A stretch of DNA of 64,000 nt from Curvularia sp. ZM96 (lineage: Eukaryota > Ascomycota > Dothideomycetes > Pleosporales > Pleosporaceae): the NCBI GenBank assembly GCA_022457065.1, contig JAJGBQ010000001.1:1178001-1242000 (forward strand), given 5' to 3'. Positions 21,136 to 31,947 of the stretch are shown piece by piece. A program made the position numbers and the translations under genes. The notes under the pieces were generated by a model. It was not told the DNA's origin, ran no database searches, and worked only from the letters and a program-made list of their open reading frames with translations. How positions within the stretch are numbered: position 1 is the stretch's first letter; every line of letters starts with the position of its first letter.

Positions 21136-21269
21136 ACGGTGGCATGTGGGATAGAAACAGTGGCATTTGGGATATTTTACAAGCTAACGTCACGTGTGTG
21201 GTAGTGTATTTGAAACGGTGGTAGATGGGAAATTATTACGCCAAGCAGTGGTGTGGCGGAAATTTGCCG
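21136..21269. repeat. Right terminal inverted repeat (134 bp)
   Basis: Reverse complement of the left arm with one mismatch. It ends AATTTGCCG next to the right target duplication. Confidence 0.93.
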
Positions 21270-21279
21270 CCCCCGGCCC
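21270..21279. repeat. Target site duplication, right copy
   Basis: CCCCCGGCCC, identical to 17862-17871. Removing the element and one copy would restore the pre-insertion sequence. Confidence 0.88.
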
Positions 21280-24200
21280 CCTTTTTCGAAATGATCGCAA
21301 CGTTGTGGCGCGGTCAGATCGGGCCGGTAACTTGAACAGCACATCCCCTACTAACGTGCTTTCTACAAGCAGCTGTTTCCCCGAGATCTTCGTCTCGGTG
21401 CCATCGTGCGGCGAAAGCATGGGATCATGGCAAGCGACTTGCGATGAACGCGGACAGAGCGCAGACGGAAGATGTTTTTGCGCTCCGCGGGGGGAGAACT
21501 AGATCCTCTTCATCTCGCTTGCGGGGAAGCACCACCCCTGGCTTCCTGTCCCGTTATCGTACGAGTGACAGAAACACAAATACCACGCAGGACATCAAGG
21601 TCCAGCTCTAATGCCCACATCGCGTGCTGCGTCCTCTATGACATTCTGTCCATTCTGCTGGTAGCGACCGCGCGGCATGCACCACCCGTTTCTTTAGCAA
21701 ATCGACCAGCTGTCATATGCAGCCCTTGGACCAGTAATGCCGACGGGTGCACATTCATAAGCCCGACAAGCATCCATCTGCACAAAACCGTCACCAAGTC
21801 CCGAAAATCTGCCCTGCCCTAACGCTAGCTACCAAGGAAGTCTCAAGTTTTGGACCAATAAGTCGGCTCTAAAGATACGGAATTAACCCGATGTGACAGA
21901 AAATCTGCGACAGCAGCTCCAGGCGCGGTGCACTCCAGGAGTATGGTTGCAGACACTTCTAACACTTCACCTTGCATACAACTATCGTAACTGCATGTGG
22001 ATCATTTTGCGCCCTTATAGCCATTGATTAAGCGCCGGCCGCAGGTCGATCGACACTACGGCCAATGGGATTACAATCGCTCTCTGTTCGGCCGCTAAAT
22101 TCACTTACAAGGGCTGTGAAAAGAGGGATAACTGCATAAATGAAGCAGCATAGTTGAGTGGGTTATCTCCCATTATGGCAAATGGTAGGTCATCGAGTCG
22201 TTGCTGCTGGTGCAAATGGCGGCAAAATGATCTCCATTCGCGCCTACGAAGTGCAACTCAGCGGCACGCGGAAAGCAAATCCATGTGAAGCGTGTGCCGG
22301 CATCCGGCATTTCGTACCATCAACCGCTCCTACGCACGTAAGGTTGTATGCTTCCGTCGAAGGCAGCAGTAACATACGGTTGACTTGACCAATTGTCGGA
22401 AAAGGCAATTTGATGACACTCATAGTGAATACTCCAGTGCTACATTCGGCTTACTTATCGACGAATACACTCGTGCGAGCAAAATACGGTGGTTCAAAAT
22501 ACCAACAAGCAACAAATCGACCTCCAAGAAACAAGAATCGCGAAGTGACGTTAAATGAGCCAACCAGCGAAGGACGATGTGCACGCTGGAGATATACAAC
22601 AAAGAAAAGTCTTTTGTGCGCCTTGTCGATATGACTTCTATGCGGCAAAAGTGAAGCAACAAGCCTTCTCGACAGCGGTGGACGAATCTCGCACTGATCT
22701 ATAAGGAAGCCCATTCCGATACGACAAGGATTGTCGTTCGGTCACCTAGAGTCTCCTTTCCGCGCCTAGAAGCGCCGTTGAAGCGCATTTTCGCCGTCCC
22801 TCCCCACCTTATTTCACCCACTGCCTACGGTCTGATGTAACACCAGACCTACCACCCAGAACACCCATACTAGAGACCAAACGGCAGTTGATTGACGGAG
22901 TCACTCTGTCTTCCCACCCGATGTCTTGAACCACCGGCAGTATACAGTCGACGCTCCTTGGTCGGCACACTAAGGGCACCCCTTTGACACCGAAGAATAT
23001 GCGAGCCGTGTTCGACCCAAGCGTACGGTAAACGCAGCATCCTCCATGTCTTCAAGGGACAGGCTTTACAAAGGGGCGTTTAGCAACGCGCCATAGTGCA
23101 TGAGTCGTAGTTTCTTGGTACAGTGGGGTGGAGTGACATGAAGATAGCAGTGTGATGGTAGCCAACCTGTTACGTAGGATGACGATACCTGTCCCCCACT
23201 GACCACCCATCCCTACCTTCATCCTCCACTGTCTGTAACTGGGAAGAAGCCTGTCGCCTAACTTTCTTGCTGCGAAGCGCCTGCGCTGCGACTCTCATGC
23301 AAGCGGCTGACCCAAGATGAGTCTGCTACAAGAAAAGCAAGCTGCAGATTTTCAAAGTGGTGGCCCGTCCCTCTTTCCTCCCCCCACCAACCACACACCT
23401 TCAGCGTCCAAGAGAAGCATGCCGAAGCGAGCCTCAGTTCGAGACTCGTCCGTTTCAAGTTCTCCCCACATTGTCTTTGACAAAGGGATGATCTGACAGA
23501 CTATTCAGGCCTCTTTGTTCATAGCCTTGTTCTGACTCGACAAGTCAACATGGAACACTTGCTCCCAAGAATCCCCCGAAAAAAAGGAATGTCTGTTCCA
23601 CGTGACAAAGTACGCACTTGCTGCGCCCAATACCAGACACACATACCTAGCTTGTCAAGTCGGCATACCCACGCCAGAGCTAAAGATACACTCTCTCAAC
23701 GTGTCTAAGCCACCTTTCCCCCACCTTCCCCACACAGGACATGATAACCCAGTAGAGGCGAGGCGCAACGCCCATACATGTACACAGCCTAGTTACCATA
23801 TATATACACCCTTTTAGTGAAGAACTTGAAACACGCCGGGCTTCACGGGTTGTGTCTGCCTTGCTTGCCTTGTCTTGCTGGATATTCTGTGCCAGGAATA
23901 TGTCATGGTAAAGGACGGAGTTGCGTCATGGTGATTAAGAAAATAAGTTTGAGTTTGTATAGGGGTGCGGGTACAGAGTGCGTTTCTTTTTCCCCGCCCA
24001 TGTGTAGGGAATGGGGGTAAAAGAAAGGAAAACTGGAAGCTTGTCTGTTGGACCACTCTTCGCGTTTGCGTGAGATGACATCTGACTGTTTGCACTGGAC
24101 ACAGGATAGATTGTGACATAAAACAGCTTGATCTTTCCGTACTTACGGCTGGTTTGAGAGGTCCTGTCTATGGAATGGGGAGATGCTAAGCTCAGTCAGG

Positions 24201-24549
24201 ATGGTTGGAGGGGTGCACTCCGTATTATGAGGCTGCTGTTCGACTTCCGCGGTGTGTTACAGTCTTCACACTTTGGAATTCTGCGGGCTCAAGTTGAGGA
24301 GTAGGCATTCAGAGATGGCATTTGTTGTACAGTTTGCTATCTACATTGAATCCGAGCTATGTGTATGTGGGATTGACCTGCGCTAAGAGCTACGTCAAGG
24401 CACTACAGCTCTTGAACCGTGCCACATGCACATCATCAGTCTTACCCATGGGATACTGTCATAACATTCGTCACTCATGAGGATCCCTTCTCATCGTCGA
24501 CTTCCTTGACTGCATCAAATACCATTTGCATCCGCTAACAGTCTGTTGC
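21280..24549. other. Gene-poor stretch right of the transposon
   Basis: About 3.3 kb with only short unrecognised frames. The right end probably contains the 3' untranslated region of the minus-strand PI31 gene. A run of alternating T and A at about 23800-23808 is the only simple-sequence feature noted. Confidence 0.5.
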
Positions 24550-25767
24550 TTAGATGAAATCGCCGTCGCCAAAGCCTCCAAACGGATTGGGTGGTCGACC
24601 GCCGAATCCCCCAGGGCCACCGAAGCCTCCGCCTCCCCCGCCAGGGAATCTTGGGACCCTCCCTCTATCCTCCGCTCCTCTCGGGTCACCAGGCCCAAAC
24701 GTGTCGTATCGCGCGCCTGGAGGGGCCATTGGATCATATCCGCCTTGTCCGCCTTGTCCTCGAAATAGCGGGTCGTCGAATGTGGGATGCATACCCCCGC
24801 CACCGAAACCACCTGGACGTGGTAGGCCACCTGCCAGATGTGGTCGAATAGGGTCATTTGGTCCAAGGCCCTGTGGATACAAGTCGTCATGGCCAATGTT
24901 GACGGGATACCGGTCGTCTTGGAGACGACCTGGCCGCCGGTTCAAATCTAGTTCGTCATCAAAGCCGGGTATGGGCTCAGGCAGATGTCGGCCGGATTGT
25001 GGCCGCGCGGCGAGGGGATCGTTGAACGGGTGAGGTCGCGCGGGATCTGGGTCCGCGGGTGGTTGCCGTGGATTAGGAGGATCATTCCGTTGGGAATCCT
25101 GTCTATCTGTTGTCGGTGTGCGGTCGTGTTCTGCTGTGCTGTCCTCGTATCCCGGTTTGTCCAGACGTGGTGCCAGCTTTTGGATGACGGAGATCTTGAG
25201 CAGCGAGCCAAGATCGTTCAGACGGCCTTCTGAAATGAAAAGGTCCTGCAGCTTTTTTGAAGTGTCCTCTATTGACGTTCCCTCGGGGACGCTGAAGGGC
25301 AGTTGTGACTCAGAGAGGTAGTCTTTTGTAGTGAGATCGAAGTGCGTAGTTTTGTCGTCACCTACGGCCAGAGCGAAGACCACGGCCTTGCCTCCCAGCT
25401 TGTTGACTTTGACGAGAAATTCCATGGCTGATTGGGCGTGCGCATATCGGAAAGCATATGAGGAGGAGGCGTTCCATTGTGCGGGTAGTTCTTGCGGGTT
25501 TTCGGCGTCTGCGCGGGCTTCTGTGAGTATCTGAGTTATGATGTGTGGCAAAGGACGCAAATGACATGAGTGCCTACCTATGCGCTCGTCGTCGCCCAGT
25601 CCGATGAGGCGGAAGCCGACGGCAAGCATGCCAGCGTGAACAGCTAATGCAACAGCCTCGGTTTCATCCTTTAGCTGTGATGTGCTCCCTTTTGGTAGCG
25701 AAGTTGCCATGAACAATGCGAGCGAGCCCGCGCTCAGCGGGTTCCCCGCTGTATTTGGTTGGACCAT
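24550..25767 (-). CDS. Proteasome inhibitor/regulator PI31-like protein
   Basis: complement(join(24550..25520,25578..25767)), 386 residues from the ATG at 25767. The N-terminal FP-type domain starts NPLSAGSLALFMATSLP and continues SSYAFRYAHAQSAMEFLVKVN. A Pro/Asp/Arg-rich linker leads to the PI31 C-terminal region with GHDDLYPQGLGPNDPIRP and GGMHPTFDDPLF, ending in a Gly/Phe/Pro tail. The 57-base intron is in frame, so reading through it gives a longer but less natural protein; splicing yields GDDERIEARADAENPQ. A further in-frame Met at 25884 would add 39 residues with no family resemblance. PI31 binds the 20S proteasome and, in animals, helps proteasome transport and assembly. The coding strand is rich in GGN repeats near the stop. 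Confidence 0.88.
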   Translation of the reverse strand: MVQPNTAGNPLSAGSLALFMATSLPKGSTSQLKDETEAVALAVHAGMLAVGFRLIGLGDDERIGRHSCHLRPLPHIITQILTEARADAENPQELPAQWNASSSYAFRYAHAQSAMEFLVKVNKLGGKAVVFALAVGDDKTTHFDLTTKDYLSESQLPFSVPEGTSIEDTSKKLQDLFISEGRLNDLGSLLKISVIQKLAPRLDKPGYEDSTAEHDRTPTTDRQDSQRNDPPNPRQPPADPDPARPHPFNDPLAARPQSGRHLPEPIPGFDDELDLNRRPGRLQDDRYPVNIGHDDLYPQGLGPNDPIRPHLAGGLPRPGGFGGGGMHPTFDDPLFRGQGGQGGYDPMAPPGARYDTFGPGDPRGAEDRGRVPRFPGGGGGGFGGPGGFGGRPPNPFGGFGDGDFI

Positions 25768-26319
25768 GCTGGACCCTCTCAATACTGTTAGAAGATTGCG
25801 CGGAGTTGATTCTGGCTGCAAGGTGTAGAGCGAATATAGTGAGTAGGAGAGAAGATGAAAAAGTGGGAGTACGCGTTTTTGCAAAGATTAAAAGGTCCAA
25901 CTATGGTTCCCGATCAGGCAGCGAGCTGAAGCTCTGGAACGAGAGCGAATGACGCAGGGGCGGGGTGCTGGGGGGCACAGCGCTAATCATACCCGCTGCG
26001 GGCCTGCTAGATCTGATCGCCGCGCCTCACGATATCTATTCATGCACTATGCATTGGCGTAGCTCAATCAGCCTCTAGCCGTGATATTTTATGACATCAC
26101 CAAAGATACATGCAAAGCTTGACGCAGAGCAGGATGTATTACTAGACGACCAAGCTGCGTATTGTGCGCCAATACGTCAGTGTGAAATACTACGCGACTG
26201 AAGAGAAGGATACGCCAATCCATGGGGAATAATATGGAACAAACGAACGCCCGAGCCAATGCAAAAAGACGCTAGAAACTAATTCAGGCATCAGAGCAAG
26301 AAATCAGTGGAAAGACAAA
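25768..26319. promoter_or_regulatory. Upstream region of PI31 and 3' side of ATG18
   Basis: Both flanking genes are on the minus strand, so this holds the PI31 promoter and leader and the ATG18 3' untranslated region. No tRNA or repeat was found. Confidence 0.45.
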
Positions 26320-27807
26320 CTATTCCGGCAGATCTTGTGAGTTGCTTGCTGCAAGCTCACTCGGTTCGAGAAGGCTGTTGTTGGCATTAGTAAAAGTTAA
26401 GCAATGACAAGCGGGCAGATGGCTTACGAGTATTGCTTATACAGAGTTCCTTCGCCTCCCTTTTCGAGATCAACGTTAAAGACATAATAGTTGCCTTCGC
26501 TAGTGACCACCATGATTTGAGGTCCGTTGTTGTTGAGTGCAACCACATTTCTTACCGGCCCAGATGATGAGCTGGTGGGCGAGCGCGGGATCTTGACCCA
26601 GGCAAAGTCACGCGAGGGCTCCCATATCTCCGCCACTGCATTGGGCAAATATCCGCCGACCGTGGCAGCGAAAGATTTGCCAACCGTTTGGGATGTGCGT
26701 CGAATCAAACTTCCAAAGGTGGGATTTATCGCTTTGCGCTCGGGAGGCGCAAGGTCTGCCGTGCTAGCACCAAATTCGTCAGATGCCTCTTCATTCGCTA
26801 GGCTACTATTTCGCTGATGACCAGTACCCGTTGGCCGGGCAGATCCTGAGGACACGCTATTACTTCTGCTGTTAGGTGCCCCCAACCGGAAGATGTGGAC
26901 CGTCTCGGTCGCCGACGAGACACTCAGCAGAGTCGAGGCCGAGTTGAATGACATGCTGTATATCCTTGCTGGTATGGAGCCCCTTCTGAACTGGTAAAGT
27001 TTCTGCGCATCTGGTATCGAAAAGACGCGGATGATGGTGCCCTTTTCCGACGCTGTCGCGAGCAGGGTACCGTCGCTGTTGAGCGCAATGCAAGACAGCG
27101 GAGAGTTGTGAGCTTCGATGACGTTGACTGCCTCCATCTTTGTTGCATCATAGATCAACACCTCTCCGCTTGTGGGCGCGATGTGGTCGGTCTTGGGCGG
27201 CGCATGCGAGGGCGGTTGGAAGGTCGCAGGTGCAGCTTTCGTGGGTAGTGGGAACACGAGGTAGTTGTTTTCAGACGATGCAGAGAGTGCGCATATTGCT
27301 GCGCATGTTAGCGGCAGTCAAGGGTGTAGTCGTATTGCCTTACCGTTTGGGTTCGGTGACGTCTTCTCAGTCTTCAGCATCTGCATGTTACTTATATCGT
27401 AGATGTAGAGCTCGGATTCCAGGACTACCACGAGCCGTTTTCTGTTCATGCGCATGGCGAGAATAGCCGTCCGAAACGTCATTTCGCATATGGTGGAGTG
27501 TCTCTTGGCCTTGTCAGTGCTTGTTCGAGGAAGCACAGGTTCCTGTCCAACAAACCTTTGTATTTTGTATCCGCAACACACGGGGCGACAGTGTGAGCGC
27601 AACTAGTGACGTCGAAAAGAGCATCTCGAGGCTGGATACATCGCCTTCACGCGACTCGGATTGCTTGTTAAACGGGTCGGTCGTGTATATACGATAGCCA
27701 TTCGTGGTACCTGGCCGAGGACGTCAGTTTCCACGCAGCAGCAGCCGTATGAACAACATACCGACGCCCAAATGACTGTGATCCTGGTTGAATGTAACGA
27801 AATTCAT
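26320..27807 (-). CDS. ATG18: PROPPIN WD-repeat autophagy protein Atg18
   Basis: Five exons, complement(join(26320..26374,26428..27298,27344..27503,27556..27710,27762..27807)), 428 residues with phases consistent throughout. The protein starts MNFVTFNQDHSHLGVG, then TTNGYRIYTTDPF. Beta-propeller blades follow, with SPLSCIALNSDGTLLATASE and the diagnostic phosphoinositide-binding motif FRRG in LYQFRRGSIPARIYSMSF. A long Ser-rich loop (NSRSNSVSSGSARPTG) lies in the second half, as in other Atg18 proteins. The last 55-base exon ends SNSQDLPE. Atg18 binds PI3P and PI(3,5)P2 at the autophagosome site and vacuole, working with Atg2. A clear phosphoinositide motif and full length favour Atg18 over Hsv2 or Atg21, though these paralogues are close. 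Confidence 0.92.
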
Positions 27808-28382
27808 GGCTGCGGTGTAATTCCGGATATACCGCTTCAGTGTTGTGTTGCTGGTTCTGTGGCTGTAGCTGTTGGCTACCAACCTGATGGACAAGCGGAG
27901 CTTGGGGCAGTCGTTTGCGAGAGGCCAGCCCTATGAGGGACGTATGAGATATGTTGGTAGGTTACAGCGATGGCGATACAGCGGCGCATATGCTAAGATA
28001 GGCTCGGAATGTGGAAGAAGCGATGCCTAGACACTGAGTGTTCGCAAGTTGTATGTACTTGCCGCCTGGTGACGATGGTTCACGCGCGCATGCAGGGATC
28101 AACCTCAGCCTCAACCACTCAGCCCCACGTTGTGGCTGGGGCACCATCCCAGCAGCTTGTCGGACGTTTCAACGTCTATTGGACATTGTCATCTCATCGC
28201 CGTTGGACATGAACTATGTTGCTGTCAGCCTTGCGAATAATTGTCGGACGTGACTTGGTGCTGTCGGACGTTGCCGCCAACCCACCCAATAGCTGCCGCA
28301 CGTGACCTGGTTGCCCACACTACAGGAAAAACATTACTCTTCTTGGTATGCCCCTACATCACGAACAACGCAGGCGCCAAAC
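27808..28382. promoter_or_regulatory. Divergent promoter region between ATG18 and TYW4 with a repeated decamer
   Basis: These 575 bases separate two divergent start codons. TGTCGGACGT occurs three times on the plus strand (28158-28167, 28242-28251, 28262-28271). CACGTGACC at 28299 contains an E-box-like CACGTG core, as bound by bHLH factors. No protein gene is visible. Confidence 0.5.
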
Positions 28383-31300
28383 ATGGTGACGGATTCCAAT
28401 GCGCGGCCCAAGAAGGGGGCTGCCAAGCGCAAAGGCAACCAGAAAACCCTGCGCGAAAGAAGAGATGTTGACATTATGAATGTGAGGCTTTCTACCATCA
28501 GTACCATCGCTGCAGTCATGGCACTGACGTGGTGGCCAGACAAATGACAGCAGCATTGTTTCCAAGAGGAGCGTGTCCAAACTTTATCTCAGTCATGAGC
28601 CAGACTTCTATGAGCCATTTGTGCCCAAGTTTGTGCGCCGAAGTATGTGGAATTACAGTCTTGGTGTTTTTACCGAGCATACTGACCATGTGTGAACAAG
28701 ATCCACTCATTAACCGCGGCTACTGGCTGCGCATGCATGCCATCGAGCAATCAGTCTGCCGATTCCTGGAAGAAGAAAATGGAAAATCAAAAGTCGTCGT
28801 CAATCTCGGATGTGGATAGTGAGTAAGGCATTCGTCATCCTGCGACGCAAGACACTGACTTCAAGGAGTGACCCCTTGCCCTTTCAGTTTTGGCATAGAT
28901 ATCCTTCTCTTGCACAATCAGCCGTGTTTGTGGATGTTGATTATCCGCAGTTGATGGAGAAGAAACGAGAGCGTATGCTGAGCAATGGCCTCCTTCGAAA
29001 CGCCCTCCTGAAGACGAAGCTCCGCCCAGCCGAGCAGCCTGTACTGCTTCGTAGCGACAACTATATGGCGTTGGGCTGTGATCTCAAGGATCTTGCAACG
29101 CTCGAAAAAACCCTAAGGGCCGAGTTCGACATTACGGCGACCTCGATTCTGTTCGTCGCCGAAGTTTCGGTGACTTACATGCCGTTGAAGGATTCTGATG
29201 CACTGATACAGTGGGCTAGCACCATTGGAGACGGTATGTCGGCTCGAAGATCCAATCGAAAAACACTTGCTAACAATCGTAGCCCGCTTCTGTATACTAG
29301 GTAAATTGCGATCCTTCGTATCTGTACACAACTTGTCCCGCCACTGACTTGATGCCGCTTAGAACAATACCTGCCCCAGGGTGCCGAGCACCCATTTGCC
29401 AAGACTATGCTTTCTCACTTTGACAAATTGCAAGCGTCAATCAAAGCGGTCAAGTTACATTCATCACTGAGTCAACAAGCCGCCCGTTTCCGCAATGCCG
29501 GTTGGCCAACGCTAGTAATGGCTCGCAATCTGTGGGATCTTTGGTCCGATGATTCCTTCACCCCTTCTAGTCTTAGGCGTACCATCAATGCTACAGAGCC
29601 ATTTGACGAGTGGGAGGAATTTGCGCTATTCGGCGGCCATTATTTCTTACTTGTTGCATCAAACGCGGAGCCGCAGGGGCCAAATGAATTGATGCAAGAC
29701 GAACCAGCCACTAAGGAGAATGCAGATACCAACAACGCAGATGGAATCACCCTGCATTCTTGGAAGCAGGATACCGATGCTACCTTGACGCCACGTCGTT
29801 TCTTAGCAGCTTTTGCACTGGACCAGGGTACAGTGGCCGTCCACGGAGGGCAAGGAACCCAGACCCGTCTCGCTGATATGGATATGCTGAGACGGGAGGG
29901 TCATGTCGAGGATCGCACCATTCAACCTGGTAATCTAGTGCCTACTGCACGCATGTGCCATACAATCGCATCAATGCAGGATGGTGAAGCGTTGTTGGTT
30001 GGAGGACGTGGGTCGCCAGCCCAGGCATGCGCAGATTGCTGGCTCTTCAAGCAGGGAGCTTGGACGAAAGTAGATGACCTCGTGCCAGCCCGGTACCGAC
30101 ATTCGGCAGTATCTGTTCAACTAGGGTCTGGCGATTCACAGACGCACGGTGTACTAGTCTTCGGCGGCAAAGCCAGTGATGGCACAGTACTCGACGTCAG
30201 TGATTGCTGTGCCTTATGGACTGCCAACAACGGTTGGCACCGCATTTCGATCGATGGACCGCGACCATCTGCGCGTTTCGGCGCCGCAATGGCTACCATC
30301 AGCTCAGCCAAAGATCGAGGGTTGCTGGTTGGAGGCGGAAACGAGAGTGGCGTGGTTGTTGACGACGCCTTATGGGAGTGGTCCATTTCTGCCACACCAA
30401 CACCTCGACTGATTTTTAAAGACCGCACCAATGATGTGCGCAGTAGCCTAGCAAATTCCTCATACGCGCGTATAGGCTCCATCCTGGTTCCCTGGAACGA
30501 CTCTCTACTGATGATTGGAGGTGTTTCAAAGAAGAATATCCACAGTCTATCGGACGACTTTCTAGTTTTGAGATGCAAGGACACGACCGTCGATGTGGAG
30601 CGTCCCAGCATGCAGGTCTTGCCACACACGTCGTGGCCATTACTAGTGGGTGTAGGAGCCGTTTCATCGTCTCGAGGCGAGATTGTGATTGCAGGCGGAG
30701 GTGCCGTATGCTTCTCAATGGGGAGCTACTGGAACCAAGATCCGATCACCATCCTCCCTGGCGCTACGCAAGGGGCCAAGTTGTGGCGTTGTGTTAGGCC
30801 GAGTCACATCGGGAGCGGCACAGGAGGCACAGAAGGGACAAAACAAGCGAACGCAGCTGAAACAAGACCAAAAAGTCGAAAAGAGAAAGTTGACACGAAG
30901 AAGAGACCCGCAATGGCGTTGCGTACCACTGAGATTCCAAAGGTTGAAGTGAAGTCGTCAGGTGACTTTGCGAAGCTTGTTGCCTCATCGAAGCCAGCCA
31001 TCATCACTGGCCTTGATATTGGTCCGTGCACCGATCTATGGACGCTGGATTATCTAAAGGAGAAAATCGGTCCAGAAAGGGAACTCGTGGTTCACGAGTG
31101 TAATTCCGATCGCATGACGTTTAAGGACAAGAACTTCTCCTACGTGAAGAAGTCCGTTGCAGACTTCCTTGACGGCATCGCCAATGGCTCCCATGAGTAC
31201 CTGCGTGCTGTCTCATCAAGCCAGCCAAACAAGCTCCCTACCAAGATTGAAGATGACTTCCCAACTATTGCTAATGACTTTAAGGTACCTGACGTATGCA

Positions 31301-31857
31301 GCATCGTTAAGGACAACTACCACAGCTCTCCCCTCCGTATCTCGGGTCCAGTATCTCTCTGGCTGCACTACGACGTTCTATCCAACATCCTCTGTCAAGT
31401 CCGTGGGAAGAAAACGCTGTTCCTATATCCACCATCCGACGTTTCTCTCCTGGACTTCCCTCCTGGAGGCTCCTCTTCAAATACTGATGTCTTGGCGTCG
31501 AAGAACCCCAAACTGCGACGTACACACCCGCACGTTGCCTCTCTCGCGTCTGGTGACATTCTCTACATACCGCCTATGTGGAGTCACACGGCTACACCAG
31601 ACGAAGGATTCAGCGTGGCGGTAAATGTGTTTTGGAGGGGGCTAGACAAGGGATATGCGGCTGGTAAGGACGTCTATGGTAACAGGGATCTGCAAGCATA
31701 TGAGAATGGGCGACGCGATGTCGAGAAGATTGTCAGAGCGTTCAAGGAAATACCGACCGATGTGTCGAAGTTCTACCTCGAGCGACTGGCAGGAGAGATT
31801 CTGGAACGGGCGCATAAATTGGGTACGAAGAGGGATGTAGGGCAGGACGAAGAGTGA
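28383..31857 (+). CDS. TYW4: tRNA wybutosine-synthesizing protein 4 (PPM2/TYW4)
   Basis: Six exons: 28383..28481, 28540..28642, 28701..28818, 28869..29233, 29283..29300, 29363..31857; 1065 residues. The methyltransferase domain of the leucine carboxyl methyltransferase family comes first: NPLINRGYWLRMHAIE, the SAM-binding VVVNLGCGYDPLPFQFW, and FVDVDYPQLMEKKR. Kelch-type repeats follow (TARMCHTIASM, GGRGSPAQACADCWLF). The C-terminal third is a JmjC/cupin domain with SLWLHYDVLSNILCQVRGKK, FLYPPSD and GDILYIPPMWSHTATP. This three-part order matches Tyw4, which methylates and methoxycarbonylates the wybutosine precursor at position 37 of tRNA-Phe. Exon 5 is only 18 bases (RFCIL) but is required for the frame and the family sequence. 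The acceptor of intron 3 is set at 28868, giving GCGYDP. Confidence 0.94.
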
Positions 31858-31947
31858 AAACACTGCGGTGAATAGAAGTCTCGAATGAATAGATTTTTGA
31901 AGGAAACTCAAAATCATGTCCTATATACATTACTATAGATGCAGTAT

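Larger units (their letters stand above)
17872..21269 (-). mobile_element. Complete Mutator-like (MULE) DNA transposon
   Basis: The element is 3398 bp, bounded by 134-bp terminal inverted repeats (17872-18005 and 21136-21269) that differ at a single base (17939 against 21202), and by a perfect 10-bp target duplication. It carries one transposase gene on the minus strand, whose start is 237 bases inside the right terminal repeat. The near-identical ends point to a recent insertion. The left subterminal region (18006-18347) has no open frame. It lies in a gene-poor block and interrupts no recognisable gene. Confidence 0.92.

Noticed and set aside
24554..25033. 159-codon Pro-rich plus-strand frame opposite PI31
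   Set aside because: It is the complement of the Gly-rich PI31 tail (GGN codons read as CCN), with no motif.
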